Shown: piece by piece, positions 32,178 to 41,542 of the stretch
Layout: each line of letters begins with the position of its first letter
Position numbering within the stretch: position 1 is the stretch's first letter
The notes under the pieces: model-generated
What the model was told of the DNA's origin: nothing
The model's database searches: none
What the model saw: the letters and a program-made list of their open reading frames with translations, nothing else
Assembly: GCF_029690045.1 (NCBI RefSeq)
Contig: NZ_CP121464.1
Span: 2,108,001 to 2,172,000, forward strand
DNA from: Janthinobacterium rivuli
GTDB taxonomy: Bacteria > Pseudomonadota > Gammaproteobacteria > Burkholderiales > Burkholderiaceae_D
Length of the DNA stretch: 64,000 nt
Reading direction: 5' to 3'
Translations under genes and position numbers: made by a program

Positions 32178-33341
32178 ATGCTGAAACTTCACACGCGTCG
32201 CCTCGCCTCACCGCTGCTGCTGACACTGCTTTTACTGCTGCAAGCTCCTGCCAGCCAGGCTGACTCCGTCTCCACCGTCTCCACCGCCACCGCTGCTCCC
32301 GCACTTGGCGAAGAAGAGGCGCTGGCCGCACGCATCAACAGCGAGATCGCGCCCCTGTTCAAGGCCAACGAGCCTGGCGCGACGATTATTGTCACGCGGG
32401 ATGGCCTGACCGTGTTTCGCAAGGCCTATGGCATGGCCGATGTGGCCAAGGGCTTGCCCATGACCCCGGACACGGTGATGCGCATCGCCTCAATCACCAA
32501 ACAGTTCACTGCCACGGGCATCTTGATGCTGGTCGATGAAGGCAAGCTGGCCCTGGGCGACGACATCCACAAGTTCTTTCCCGACTACCCCAGCGGAGGC
32601 CAGCGCATTACGATCGAACATCTGCTGACCCATACGTCGGGCATCGCCAACTATACGAACAAGCCGGGCTTTGAGGCGGGAATGAACACGGATCTGACCG
32701 TGAGTCAGATGATAGACAGCTTCAAGAACGATACGCTCCAGTTCGAACCAGGTACCCGCTACGCGTACAGCAATTCAGGTTACTTCTTGCTGGGTGCGAT
32801 TCTCGAAAAGGTATCCGGGGTATCGTATGCAAAGTTCGTCGAACAGCGCATCTTCGTGCCGCTCGGTATGGTCAACAGCGCTTACGATGGACATGAACGT
32901 GGCAGCGCGATGCGCGCCCAGGGCTATACGCGCAGCAGTGCCGGCACTGGCTTTGAACCAGGCAAGGCGGTCAGCATGACGTTGCCGTATGCGGCCGGCG
33001 CACTCGTGTCCACAGTGGACGACCTGGCGCGCTGGGATGCCGCCGTCAGCGCAGGCAAACTGCTTCAGCCTTCCACTCAGCAGAAAGCGTTTACCGCCTA
33101 TGTCCTGGCCGACGGCAAAAGTGTCCCCTATGGCTACGGATGGAGCGTGCGCGAGATGCGCGGTATGCCAATGCAGTCACATGGCGGCGGCATTCCCGGC
33201 TTTTCTACTTACGCTTTGCGTCTGCCCGAGAAACAATTGTATGTGGCCGTGCTGAGCAATGCCGACAGGGGCCTTCCTGGGGCCGAAATGATCGCGTTGA
33301 AGGCGGCGACTATCGCAGTTGGCCATGTTTTTTCCGACTAG
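32178..33341 (+). CDS. Secreted serine hydrolase (class C beta-lactamase/esterase family)
   Basis: The 387-aa protein has a signal peptide (cleavage near ASQA, residue 28) and a beta-lactamase-fold domain. Catalytic S-x-x-K is SITK (105-108), Y-x-N is YSN (197-199), and HGGG near the C-terminus stands for the KTG box. This family includes esterases, D-aminopeptidases and lactamase-like hydrolases; the HGGG variant and sequence style favour an esterase or peptidase over a true beta-lactamase. The normal GC content here marks the return to chromosome-like sequence. Confidence 0.88.
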   Translation: MLKLHTRRLASPLLLTLLLLLQAPASQADSVSTVSTATAAPALGEEEALAARINSEIAPLFKANEPGATIIVTRDGLTVFRKAYGMADVAKGLPMTPDTVMRIASITKQFTATGILMLVDEGKLALGDDIHKFFPDYPSGGQRITIEHLLTHTSGIANYTNKPGFEAGMNTDLTVSQMIDSFKNDTLQFEPGTRYAYSNSGYFLLGAILEKVSGVSYAKFVEQRIFVPLGMVNSAYDGHERGSAMRAQGYTRSSAGTGFEPGKAVSMTLPYAAGALVSTVDDLARWDAAVSAGKLLQPSTQQKAFTAYVLADGKSVPYGYGWSVREMRGMPMQSHGGGIPGFSTYALRLPEKQLYVAVLSNADRGLPGAEMIALKAATIAVGHVFSD

Positions 33342-33919
33342 ATGGCGCCTCTGCCCGAAGCCGGGGTATTTGATGAGTACGCAAAGCCTTTTTTGTACCG
33401 ATGCCTTTGTGTAGGTAGGTTAGTAGGTACGGCTTTTGTTGGGGACGAAGGCATCCATAAACCTGGTTCGCCCCGTCTCCTCGACCTTGCGCTGCGGAGG
33501 CAGGGGGCCACCCGGTGTGAAGGATCCGTCCGCACCGCCGCCTGCAACGCATGCGCAATCTGCCAAAAACGTGGCCTTTTATTCCCGGCCAAGCGCGGAA
33601 AACAGATGGCAAAATTCTCATCTTGCATGGTTTTCAACTAGGACATTTTGTCCCAATGTATGGATATTGTTTTCAAGTAGTATGCATCAGAGCGTGCAGC
33701 AACACCGTCCTTGTATGGCAGTCGCTGACGTTTTCGCCTCTCTCATCTGCATATGGCAAATCACTGCGCCCGATGCCATTGTTATTTCATCGGTAGCTAT
33801 AATGACAGAGTCAAACAGGGTGCCTGGGAGATGGTTGGAACAGCAGCTGCTGATGCAGCGTTTTGAGGTGGTGCTCCTCACGATAGATAGTGTCAAGTAA
33901 TAGACTGGAAATACTCAAA
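33342..33919. other. Gene-poor stretch
   Basis: I see no supportable gene in these 578 bases: several frames stay open for 80-150 codons on both strands but none has a ribosome binding site with a plausible protein. It may be a decayed region. Confidence 0.4.
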
Positions 33920-34177
33920 ATGACGGATTTGGATTGGACCCCTATAGTCTTCGTGACATTCAAGGCTCTCGTGCTCGGCACGGGCATGTTCTTCGCCATC
34001 AAGTGGCATTACGATCAAGGGAAGAAGGACAAGGATAAGGCGAAGCAGAATCGCGCGGTGCTGCGCGCGAGCGGCAAGGTGGTCACAGTCTTCGTGCTAT
34101 TGCTCGTGGGCCTGGGGATCGCCACCTTCTTCCTTATCAGGATGGGCGGTCTGGAGTTGGACTTGACCCTCCCTTGA
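33920..34177 (+). CDS. Small two-span membrane protein
   Basis: The 85-aa protein has two hydrophobic helices (about 8-26 and 50-70) separated by a very basic loop (YDQGKKDKDKAKQNRAV), which should face the cytoplasm. I do not recognise a family. ATG 33920 is preferred over the in-frame GTG 33890 by its GGAA-type upstream sequence. Confidence 0.5.
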   Translation: MTDLDWTPIVFVTFKALVLGTGMFFAIKWHYDQGKKDKDKAKQNRAVLRASGKVVTVFVLLLVGLGIATFFLIRMGGLELDLTLP

Positions 34178-34245
34178 TGGCAAAGAATAGTCGGCCGAGA
34201 TCCAGTGGTACGGCAGCAATTCCCCGATGCGGCTCGTGGGGGAAC
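34178..34245 (-). pseudogene. Remnant of an IS66-type transposase C-terminus
   Basis: On the minus strand one frame reads PTSRIGELLPYHW, matching the SRIxELLPxxW end of IS66 TnpC transposases. Only about 20 codons are recognisable. It suggests an old insertion that was largely deleted. Confidence 0.5.
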
Positions 34246-34344
34246 TGCCCCTCGCTTCGGTGCTGAAAAATTCCTCCCGATGTGTCTTGTTTGTGCAGAA
34301 GTACTGTGTAAAAATACAGTATCAACGTTCAAAAAGGACACCTC

Positions 34345-34737
34345 ATGATCAAAGGCAGCTGCTGCTGTGGCTCAGTAAAGTTTGAATTGGCCTCACCCCC
34401 AGGCATGATGGGCATGTGTCACTGTTCGCGTTGCCGGAAGGCCGGGGCGAGTGCCCTGGCCTTCGTGGATAAAAATGCATTTACCTTGCTGGAGGGGCGG
34501 GAATTTATTCAACGATATGAGCCAGAGGCTCCTTTTAAATACGCTAGAACTTTTTGCAAGAAATGCGGGACTTCTTTGGGGGAGATTGGCTCAGAGAGCG
34601 ATTCATTTCCAATATCGCTTAACTGCCTGGATGATGACCCTGAGGTAAGAATACAATTTCATGTGCATGTTGGCTCCAAGCCTGCATGGTATGAAATTTG
34701 TGATAATGCCAAACAGTTTCAAGAAAGTCCGACATAA
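34345..34737 (+). CDS. GFA-family zinc protein
   Basis: The 130-aa protein shows the Cys pattern of the glutathione-dependent formaldehyde-activating (GFA/CENP-V) family: GSCCCGSVKFE, CHCSRCRK and CKKCGTSLG, which bind two zinc ions. The enzymatic role is uncertain for most members. It ends just before a strong terminator. Confidence 0.88.
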   Translation: MIKGSCCCGSVKFELASPPGMMGMCHCSRCRKAGASALAFVDKNAFTLLEGREFIQRYEPEAPFKYARTFCKKCGTSLGEIGSESDSFPISLNCLDDDPEVRIQFHVHVGSKPAWYEICDNAKQFQESPT

Positions 34738-34740
34738 TAA

Positions 34741-34767
34741 AAAAACCAGTCATTTGACTGGTTTTTT
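34741..34767 (+). terminator. Rho-independent terminator
   Basis: AAAAACCAGTCA and TGACTGGTTTTT form a 12-bp stem with a short loop, directly after the GFA gene, with U runs on both strands, so it can also stop transcripts from the opposite side. Confidence 0.85.
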
Positions 34768-34848
34768 ATCGCATTCATGACACTCCGAAGAATTCCGATG
34801 ATCGGTTGCTGTCAGGATGGCTCCTCCAGCCATACCCTCGCGCGCTGA

Positions 34849-35214
34849 TCATTTATGCGCCACCGGCCCCTTGGCGATCGGCACAAACACTTTCCATTTA
34901 TCTTGTATCGTGGGTTTGACCGTCTTGGCGCAACTCACAGCAACATTCGGTCCGGTCAGGCCATGGCTTTTCGGAACCCATTGCACACGCAACGCTACCG
35001 CGCATTTCGTTACCAGAATCTTCCGGTTCGGCTCCAGGACTTGCCAGCTTGTTCCATTTTTTGCATTTTCAGCTGCCATGAACTGTACCGCTGCATCCCT
35101 GATCTCAAACAAGCCATGGATGTCACCGCGTGTCCGGTCTTCGTCAAGCGTGCCAGCGAGTGCTGATGAGGCACCAGCAACAAGAAAAAGGGCGGCAACA
35201 AAGGAGGTGTACAT
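34849..35214 (-). CDS. Small exported protein of unknown function
   Basis: The 121-aa protein has a signal peptide (MYTSFVAALFLVAGASSALA, cleavage after ALA) and a mature part with two Cys (TKCAVA, VSCAKT) that could form a disulfide. Start ATG 35214 gives a good signal peptide but has no strong ribosome binding site. Function unknown. Confidence 0.6.
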   Translation of the reverse strand: MYTSFVAALFLVAGASSALAGTLDEDRTRGDIHGLFEIRDAAVQFMAAENAKNGTSWQVLEPNRKILVTKCAVALRVQWVPKSHGLTGPNVAVSCAKTVKPTIQDKWKVFVPIAKGPVAHK

Positions 35215-35554
35215 GCGTTTATTCAATCGTAACGGTACCCACATATTTACAATCCTTGCCAAGTCTGTTTGAGATCAGATAGAGATATGGAAGGTTCCAC
35301 ATTTCCAGTGTGTGCATTGTCACACAAGCTACCGTAGCTTGTTCGTTTGCTTGCCGGATTCCTGTTTGATTGCGAGGTGGCGTATGAAGGCCAGCGTTTT
35401 CTGAGGTTCCGGGCATTTGACTGAACGCCAGATGCATGGCGGGGACGGGAACAGCCATTCTCCGTCGCAACTGGCATACTATTCAATGCATATGCCGATA
35501 TGAGCAATGTTTGCAGAAACAAGCTGCGTCCAATTACCTGCCACCTTTAAACCC
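35215..35554. other. Divergent intergenic region
   Basis: About 340 bases between the exported protein and the GNAT gene, expected to contain both promoters. I see no convincing gene or strong repeat. Confidence 0.4.
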
Positions 35555-35962
35555 ATGAAAAACATCAGCGTAGAATATCGTCACAACTTCCCCCTCGATC
35601 CGCTCGATGTCGTGCGTGTCTTCGATCAATCCGGAATCAAGCGTCCTACCGACAATCTCCCGAGAATCGCGCGCATGTTCGCCGCGCCTTGCCTTTTGCT
35701 GTCGGCCTGGGTGGATAATGAGCTTGTGGGTCTGGCCCGGTCGCTGACGGACTATGCCTACTGCTGCTATCTGTCGGATCTGGCCGTCAACAAGCAGTAC
35801 CAGGGGCTGGGTATCGGCAAGGAACTTGTCAAGCGCACCCAGGCCATCATCGGCGACGAAGTCTCCTTGATACTGCTCTCCGCCCCGGATGCCATGTCTT
35901 ACTATCCGACGCTCGGTTTTGAGCCTGCAGGCAATGCCTACGTCATCCGGCGCAAATATTGA
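35555..35962 (+). CDS. GNAT-family N-acetyltransferase
   Basis: The 135-aa protein has the GNAT acetyl-CoA loop QYQGLGIGKEL (about 84-94) and the fold-end LGFEPAGNAYVIRRK. Substrate unknown. It precedes the next gene by 7 bp, so the two are probably one transcript. Confidence 0.85.
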   Translation: MKNISVEYRHNFPLDPLDVVRVFDQSGIKRPTDNLPRIARMFAAPCLLLSAWVDNELVGLARSLTDYAYCCYLSDLAVNKQYQGLGIGKELVKRTQAIIGDEVSLILLSAPDAMSYYPTLGFEPAGNAYVIRRKY

Positions 35963-35969
35963 GCGCCCT

Positions 35970-36416
35970 ATGAAACCCGTCTACACCCTTGCTGAAGCCC
36001 TGGCAAAAGACCCCAGCCGCGTTGCCAAAACCCAGTCCCTCACCCTCGACAGTTCCAGACCCCACATGGGCCTGAAAGGCAGTCACGGCCTGTTCGCTTC
36101 CGAAGCCTGGTGGGAAAGCATCGAGGCCAGGCGCCTCCAGACGCAAATCGTGACGGGCAGCATCGAACGAACGTATTTCGCGGGCCAGGACAGCCGCCGT
36201 GGCGATCAGGTCAACAGCTTCACCTTGCGCCTGGCGGATGGCTCGACAGTCGACGAAAGCATCTACACGAATCACAAGCAGGACACCAGGCTGTTCGTGC
36301 CTGGCGCCATGGTGACGATGGTCTACGTGCTGGATGAGCTGAAGGCACAGCCGGCTGTCGACGGCGGTGTCAATTACGCGAGAACCGTGCTGGAAGTGGC
36401 CGTTTTTACGCAGTAA
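35970..36416 (+). CDS. Hypothetical protein coupled to the GNAT gene
   Basis: A 148-aa soluble protein with no recognised domain, signal peptide or membrane span. The C-terminal half (DQVNSFTLRLADGSTVDESI onward) looks beta-rich. Seven bases separate it from the acetyltransferase stop. Confidence 0.6.
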   Translation: MKPVYTLAEALAKDPSRVAKTQSLTLDSSRPHMGLKGSHGLFASEAWWESIEARRLQTQIVTGSIERTYFAGQDSRRGDQVNSFTLRLADGSTVDESIYTNHKQDTRLFVPGAMVTMVYVLDELKAQPAVDGGVNYARTVLEVAVFTQ

Positions 36417-36518
36417 GGCAATTATGTCCAGTTGATACAGCTCCCCCAAGCTCCTGTTTCCTGTCAAAACCATCCCTCTAATTTGCATTAAATTAAGGAT
36501 ATTTCAGGGGGAGGCGAG

Positions 36519-37082
36519 ATGGACGACGAACTCAGCGGTGAAAAATGGGGGCGGAAATTTCCAGGTAGCACCAACACGAGGGATTTATCAGGAAATTTTC
36601 GTTTGGCAGTAGAAGATTTTCTATATGCAATGAAAGAGGCGGGGATCAGGGTTGCAATCAATGCCACCTACAGACCACCACAGCGCTCTTACCTGATGCA
36701 TTATGCGTGGAGACTCGCAAGAAAACAGCTGGATCCCCAACACATCCCAAAAATGGCGGGTGTGAATATCGAGTGGGATCACGGTGAAATTGACGCATCG
36801 GTCAAGGCTGCAAAGGCGATGTTGATTGTTTTACAGATTCATCATTTGCCCATCAAACCTGCACTACGCTCGCAACACAATTCTGGTCTTGCGATTGATA
36901 TGGATTTGCTGTGGAACGGAACGGTAGAGGTGAAAGATGCGAGCGGTAATATGGTGAAGATTGCCACTTTGCCGAGGACCGGCATGAACAGGCAACTTAT
37001 CGCGGTCGCTGCAACGTATGGTGTCAAGAAATACAACGGGCCTGGAAGCGACCGGCCACATTGGTCTAATAACGGCTATTAA
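36519..37082 (+). CDS. M15-like zinc peptidoglycan peptidase
   Basis: The 187-aa protein has the zinc-binding set of M15 D-Ala-D-Ala carboxypeptidases: SQHNSGLAIDMDL (SxHxxGxAxD, near 120-132) and DRPHW at the C-terminus supplying the second His. YRPPQRSYLMHYAW near 55 aligns with the R-P/Q substrate block. It lacks a signal peptide, so it acts as a phage-type endolysin, a T6SS-type effector or a cytoplasmic enzyme. A strong GGGGGAGG ribosome binding site precedes ATG. Confidence 0.75.
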   Translation: MDDELSGEKWGRKFPGSTNTRDLSGNFRLAVEDFLYAMKEAGIRVAINATYRPPQRSYLMHYAWRLARKQLDPQHIPKMAGVNIEWDHGEIDASVKAAKAMLIVLQIHHLPIKPALRSQHNSGLAIDMDLLWNGTVEVKDASGNMVKIATLPRTGMNRQLIAVAATYGVKKYNGPGSDRPHWSNNGY

Positions 37083-37090
37083 AGGAATCC

Positions 37091-37399
37091 ATGCGAGATT
37101 TTTTTCTGATGGTGCCAGTTTACTTTGTTTGCTCTTTTGCTTTTTCAGCCGAGCCACTCCCCAAGGATGTGAGCAGGTTTATCTACAACGCAGAAGCATG
37201 TGAGCACTTGGCGGGAGAGTTTGATGGCGAGCTACCGAGGAGGCAGCAGGATGACATTCTCAAGAACATACATAAATACTGCAAGGCGGCGAAAAATCAG
37301 CTGAGAATTCTCGAGATGAAATACCAAGGCAACGCCAGGATGATGAAGGTCATCAAGAGTAATGCGAATGATGCGGTGACCAGTTATGAACGGGAGTGA
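37091..37399 (+). CDS. Small exported protein paired with the M15 peptidase
   Basis: The 102-aa protein starts 8 bp after the peptidase stop and opens with a signal peptide (cleavage near FSA, residue 19). The mature part is helical with two Cys (ACEHL, KYCKAA) that could bond. A periplasmic partner of a wall hydrolase is often its inhibitor or immunity protein; that role is inferred from the pairing only. Confidence 0.6.
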   Translation: MRDFFLMVPVYFVCSFAFSAEPLPKDVSRFIYNAEACEHLAGEFDGELPRRQQDDILKNIHKYCKAAKNQLRILEMKYQGNARMMKVIKSNANDAVTSYERE

Positions 37400-37575
37400 T
37401 GCTTATCTCTGGACGGCATTCATTGGCCTCCTGGGTAAGCGCGAGGCGCAAGCTGCCGCCACAGCAATTTTCGTAAATTTGACCTATGCGAATTTCTCAC
37501 CCGAATTCGTTTGACCTCCCCCCGCGCCAGGTCTAGAGTCTACAAGGAACCCTCAACCGACCACGATCGCCTCCC

Positions 37576-37776
37576 ATGGCCAAGCCTTTTCCCTTGAATC
37601 CCAAGAACCCCGAACGCATCTGCTGGGGTTGCGACAAGTATTGTCCGCCGGACGCCATGCGCTGCGGCAATGGTTCCGAACGCACGCAGCATCCGATCGA
37701 GCTGTTTGGCGAAGGCTGGAATGACTGGGGACTGGCGGCGGCCGACAAGGCCGACCAGGACGAGAACAAGCCTTGA
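37576..37776 (+). CDS. DUF3079 family protein
   Basis: The 66-aa protein shows the DUF3079 pattern PLNPKNPERICWGCDKYC...CGNGSERTQHP...GEGWNDWG, with three to four Cys likely to bind a metal. Function unknown. Confidence 0.8.
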   Translation: MAKPFPLNPKNPERICWGCDKYCPPDAMRCGNGSERTQHPIELFGEGWNDWGLAAADKADQDENKP

Positions 37777-37847
37777 CGGCAAGCGCACCACGCGGCGCGC
37801 CGCTACAATCGCCTCATCGCCCATTCATTGGAGCCGAGTAAATACCC

Positions 37848-38342
37848 ATGCAAGAAACCCTGTCCCGCTGGCTGGCAAGCAGCGCCGGCGATTGCCCATT
37901 CGTCGAGCACCCGGCCGTGCACACGATCGATGAAGCACTGGTCCACGTGCCGGCCATGCCTGGCCTGATGGTCAAGAATCTATTCGTGCGCGATGAAAAG
38001 GGCCGCCGGTATTTCCTCGTCATCGTGCCCTTTGACAAGCGCATCAACCTAGCGGCGCTGGGGCGGCTTTTGCCAGCCAGTAAGTTGAGCATGGCCTCGC
38101 CCGAACGCTTGCTGCAGCACCTGGGCATCATGCCTGGTTCCGTCAGCCTGTTTGCGCTGATACACGACAGCGCGCAGGCTGTGGAACTGGTGCTGGACCA
38201 GGCCGTATGGGAAGCTGATTCAGTGCAAGCCCATCCGCTACGCAACACGGCGACGGTGGCGCTGTCGCATGCCACGCTGGTCAATTTCCTCGCGCAGACG
38301 GGCCACGTGCCCCGCATTCTGAGCGTGCCGGCGGCGAGCTGA
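37848..38342 (+). CDS. Prolyl-tRNA-editing deacylase (YbaK/ProX-like)
   Basis: The 164-aa protein belongs to the YbaK/PrdX superfamily that removes wrongly attached amino acids (Ala or Cys) from tRNA-Pro. VKNLFVRDEKGRRYFLVIV with DKRINL holds the conserved Lys of the active site. It runs against the MFS gene, 10 bp apart. Confidence 0.85.
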   Translation: MQETLSRWLASSAGDCPFVEHPAVHTIDEALVHVPAMPGLMVKNLFVRDEKGRRYFLVIVPFDKRINLAALGRLLPASKLSMASPERLLQHLGIMPGSVSLFALIHDSAQAVELVLDQAVWEADSVQAHPLRNTATVALSHATLVNFLAQTGHVPRILSVPAAS

Positions 38343-38352
38343 AAGCTCCGTT

Positions 38353-39588
38353 TCAATGTCCGGCCACGGGCGTGCCGCCGCTGCGCCGTCCCGGCCGGAA
38401 ACCGTGTTCGCGGGCCGACCAGGCGACAAGGAACCCCAGCAGTAGCAAGCTCACCATCGCCCACGGGAAAGCGCCCACGCCCCAGGTTTCCAGCAGGGCG
38501 CCGCCCACCACGCCCGCGGCGGCAATCGCGCCATTCCACGCCACCACATTCATCGACAAGGCCACGTCGGCGCCGCTGCCGGCCGTGTCCGCCAGTGCCG
38601 TTTGCAGCAGGGTGGCCGCGCCACCGAAGCTCAGGCCCCAGACGGCCATGCCCAGGTAGATCACAAAGGGGAGGTGCGCTGCGAGGCCCAGCACGAGGGC
38701 CGTGGCGGCGAACACGGCCAGGCTGGCCAGCACGGTGGCGCGCAAGTGGTGCTCGACTAGCCGGCCCGTGATCCAGATGCCGGCCATGGCGGCGGCGCCG
38801 AAGACGAGCAGCACCAGGTCGATTCGCTGCGTCAATCCTGCCGGCGCTACGAACGGGGCGATGTAGGTGTAGAGAATGTTGTGCGCCAGCATCCAGGCGA
38901 TGACGACGGCCAGCACGGGGCGCACGCCCAGCGTCGTGAAGACGCGGCGCAGGGGCAGGCGTTCATGCACGGACTGGCCCGGGTAGTCGGGCACCTTCGC
39001 CAGCACCCAGGCGATCAGGATCAATGTCAGGGCGGAAATGATCCAGAACGCGGCGCGCCAGCCGACCAGGGAGCCGAGCAAGGTGCCCAGCGGTACGCCC
39101 AGGGACAGGGCGACGGGCGCACCCACCATGGCCAGCGCCAGGGCGCGGCCTTGCTGATGGGGCGCCACCATGCGTCGCGCGTAGCCGGCCAGCAAGCTCC
39201 ACGCCAGTCCGGCCGCCATGCCGGCAAAGAAGCGGGCCGCCAGGGTCAGCCAGTAGTGGGACGACAGGGCCGTGACGGTATTGAACACGAGAAAGCCAAT
39301 GATGGTCAGCAGCAGCACGTTGCGGCGGCGCCAGCCGCGCGTGGCGATGGTGAGCGGAATGGCTGCCAGCAGGGAGCCGAGCGCGTAGGCCGTGACCATT
39401 TGCCCGGCCAGCGCGGCGCTGACGCCGAGGCCCGCGCTGATTTGCGGCAACAAGCCGGCGGGCAAGGTTTCCGTGACGATGCAGATAAAACCCGTCATGG
39501 CCAGAGCCAGCAGGCCGGCGACGGGGAGGCGATCGGCCAGCGCAGGGCTGGTTCCGGTGGTGAGCGTAGCGTGATTCACGGCAAACAT
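38353..39588 (-). CDS. MFS efflux transporter (DHA1 type)
   Basis: About 411 aa with 12 predicted membrane helices, of the drug/sugar efflux family related to AraJ/YdhP and chloramphenicol exporters. Helices of the motif A and C type are visible (GSLLAAIPLTIATRGWRRR). Two starts fit: ATG 39588, with AAGG immediately before it, or GTG 39579, better spaced from the same AAGG. The TetR gene is divergent and is its likely regulator. Confidence 0.87.
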   Translation of the reverse strand: MFAVNHATLTTGTSPALADRLPVAGLLALAMTGFICIVTETLPAGLLPQISAGLGVSAALAGQMVTAYALGSLLAAIPLTIATRGWRRRNVLLLTIIGFLVFNTVTALSSHYWLTLAARFFAGMAAGLAWSLLAGYARRMVAPHQQGRALALAMVGAPVALSLGVPLGTLLGSLVGWRAAFWIISALTLILIAWVLAKVPDYPGQSVHERLPLRRVFTTLGVRPVLAVVIAWMLAHNILYTYIAPFVAPAGLTQRIDLVLLVFGAAAMAGIWITGRLVEHHLRATVLASLAVFAATALVLGLAAHLPFVIYLGMAVWGLSFGGAATLLQTALADTAGSGADVALSMNVVAWNGAIAAAGVVGGALLETWGVGAFPWAMVSLLLLGFLVAWSAREHGFRPGRRSGGTPVAGH

Positions 39589-39744
39589 CCTTGTCAAGTA
39601 ATCGGGCGCAGGAATCCCCCGACCGTTATGGCGGTACATATGTATCGATCGGTATAAATATAGGCGATGGCGTGCCGCGTTGTCAACGACTTCTGTATCG
39701 AGTAGTATGTAAGTAGCGTATGAGCAGATGAGAAGGAGCGATGG
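39589..39744. promoter_or_regulatory. Divergent MFS/TetR promoter-operator region
   Basis: This AT-rich gap holds an imperfect palindrome TATCGATCGGTA (39643-39654; 10 of 12 bases symmetrical), the best candidate TetR operator, close to where the MFS transcript should start. Binding is inferred. Confidence 0.55.
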
Positions 39745-40362
39745 ATGGCGCAAATGGGACGGCCGCGCACGTTCGACCGGCAGGCAGCGGTCGAGCAGGC
39801 CATGTTTTTATTCTGGCAGCAGGGGTATGAATCGACGTCCTTGAGCCAGCTCAAGGCGAGTCTGGGCGGCGGCATTTCCGCGCCCAGCTTTTATGCGGCG
39901 TTCGGCTCGAAGGAAGCGCTGTTTCGTGAGGCGGCGCAATGCTATCTGGACACGTTTGCCCGCGTGACGGAATGCTTGTGGGACGATGGCCTGGCGCCGC
40001 GCGCGGCCATCGAGCTGGCCTTGCGCCAGTCGGCCCGCATGCAGTCCGAGCCGGGCCATCCGCCCGGCTGCATGGTGGCGCTTGGCTGCATGAGCGCGCC
40101 GACGGCCGAGCATGCGGCCGTGGCTGCACCGCTGACGGCTTCGCGCGCCCGCACCCGCGCCGGCTTCGTGCGCTGCGTGGAGCGGGGCATGGCCAGCGGC
40201 GAATTGCCGGCTGACACAAATGCGGTCGCGCTGGCGTCCGTCTTCGACAGCTTTTTATCGGGCGTGTCGATTCAGGCCCGCGATGGCGTTGGCTACGCCG
40301 TGTTTGACGCTGCTATCACGCACATCATGCGCGTGTGGGATGCCCACCGTTTGACCGCTTAG
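39745..40362 (+). CDS. TetR-family transcriptional regulator
   Basis: The 205-aa protein has the N-terminal TetR helix-turn-helix (GRPRTFDRQAAVEQAMFLFW...YESTSLSQL) with a C-terminal ligand-binding domain. Divergent placement suggests it represses the MFS exporter. It overlaps the following GNAT tail-to-tail by 4 bp. Confidence 0.9.
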   Translation: MAQMGRPRTFDRQAAVEQAMFLFWQQGYESTSLSQLKASLGGGISAPSFYAAFGSKEALFREAAQCYLDTFARVTECLWDDGLAPRAAIELALRQSARMQSEPGHPPGCMVALGCMSAPTAEHAAVAAPLTASRARTRAGFVRCVERGMASGELPADTNAVALASVFDSFLSGVSIQARDGVGYAVFDAAITHIMRVWDAHRLTA

Positions 40363-40829
40363 GCCGTAAAGCGAAACTCCAGCACATCGTCGCCATACTT
40401 GTCCGTCTCGCCCGTCGCCGTCCAGCCCAGATAGCGGTAAAAGCCGTAGGAGCGCGAGGCGGGATCGCTGGAACAGCCGAGGAACAGCCGCTGGTGACCC
40501 TGCGCGCGCAGTTCCGTCATGATCAGTTCCAGCAAGGTTTTGCCGATACCGAGGCCTTCGAATTCCGGCAGCAGGGCCAGGACGATGATTTCGCCCGTGT
40601 CGCGCTCGCCAAAGCAGTAGCCGACCAGCTGGCCGTCGTGATGGCAGACCTGGCCAGGCAAGCTGCCCGAGCGCATCATTTCCGCCCAGGTGGCGGCCGT
40701 GATGCCCACTTCCGCCAGACGTTCTTTTGGGATGGCGTTTTGCCGCGTCTTGCCGCGCAATGCGATGAAGGCCGGCGTGTCTTCCGCTTTGGCGGCATGA
40801 AAAGTAATCGATGCTGGATGTGTCGTCAT
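40359..40829 (-). CDS. GNAT-family N-acetyltransferase
   Basis: The 156-aa protein has the acetyl-CoA loop FEGLGIGKTL (about 90-99) and the SYGFYRYLGW fold-end. Substrate unknown. Confidence 0.88.
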   Translation of the reverse strand: MTTHPASITFHAAKAEDTPAFIALRGKTRQNAIPKERLAEVGITAATWAEMMRSGSLPGQVCHHDGQLVGYCFGERDTGEIIVLALLPEFEGLGIGKTLLELIMTELRAQGHQRLFLGCSSDPASRSYGFYRYLGWTATGETDKYGDDVLEFRFTA

Positions 40830-40870
40830 GTGTTTTATTTATTCAATGGTGTCGGATGGCAGGATAAATA

Positions 40871-41542
40871 TCATTCCCAGGGTTTGCGCATGGTTTGCGC
40901 GTGACGCTGCCAGTCATATGCTTTTACGTTGTCAATGGCCTGCTGGCCGGGATTGCCGCTGTCGATGATTTCATCCTTGACGATGGTCAAGGCGTCTTTT
41001 TCATTCAAACGATATTCCCGATAGCGCTCGCAATCCTGTTCGCGCCGGGCGGTGGCGATTAATTTGTCAGCCCGCCATGCATAGCTGTCTTCATAAAAGC
41101 ATTGCGCTGCGCAGCCGCAATTGGGGATGCCGCCTTTGATTCCTTGATCGGCCATGCTGATATCCAGATTCGGAATCGCTGACAAGGGTTGATTGAAACG
41201 GTATTGCTTCGCCGGCGCATCCCATAGCCACACATCGGAACAGCGGATGCGCCCCTGGCTATCCGTGTAACCGGTCACCCACAGGTCGGCATGGCCGTCG
41301 AAATTCATGTCGACCAGCAGCGCGTGCAAATTGCCCGTGCCGCTAGTGCTGCAACTGCCATTGATCCACTGCCTGCCGACTTTCAGCTGGTACGTTTGTT
41401 TTTCATCGTGATTCGCATAACGGATATCGGCCGCTTGCCGCACTTTTCCTGTGGCGGCTTTGTCCAGGTGCAAGGTGCCGCAATAAGCCGAGGTGGAAAT
41501 CAGGGATAAAAGCAGCGATAAGGACAAGACAGTCAATTTCAT
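40871..41542 (-). CDS. Exported protein (XAC2610-like family)
   Basis: The 223-aa protein has a signal peptide (MKLTVLSLSLLLSLISTSAYC) and the VDMNFDGHADLWV calcium-like loop often seen in XAC2610-related periplasmic proteins. Several Cys in NCGCAAQC suggest disulfides. ATG 41542 is chosen for the signal peptide. Confidence 0.7.
   Translation of the reverse strand: MKLTVLSLSLLLSLISTSAYCGTLHLDKAATGKVRQAADIRYANHDEKQTYQLKVGRQWINGSCSTSGTGNLHALLVDMNFDGHADLWVTGYTDSQGRIRCSDVWLWDAPAKQYRFNQPLSAIPNLDISMADQGIKGGIPNCGCAAQCFYEDSYAWRADKLIATARREQDCERYREYRLNEKDALTIVKDEIIDSGNPGQQAIDNVKAYDWQRHAQTMRKPWE

Noticed and set aside
33342..33900. Several 80-150 codon frames in the gap after the serine hydrolase
   Set aside because: No ribosome binding sites, overlapping on both strands, and no recognisable protein pattern.
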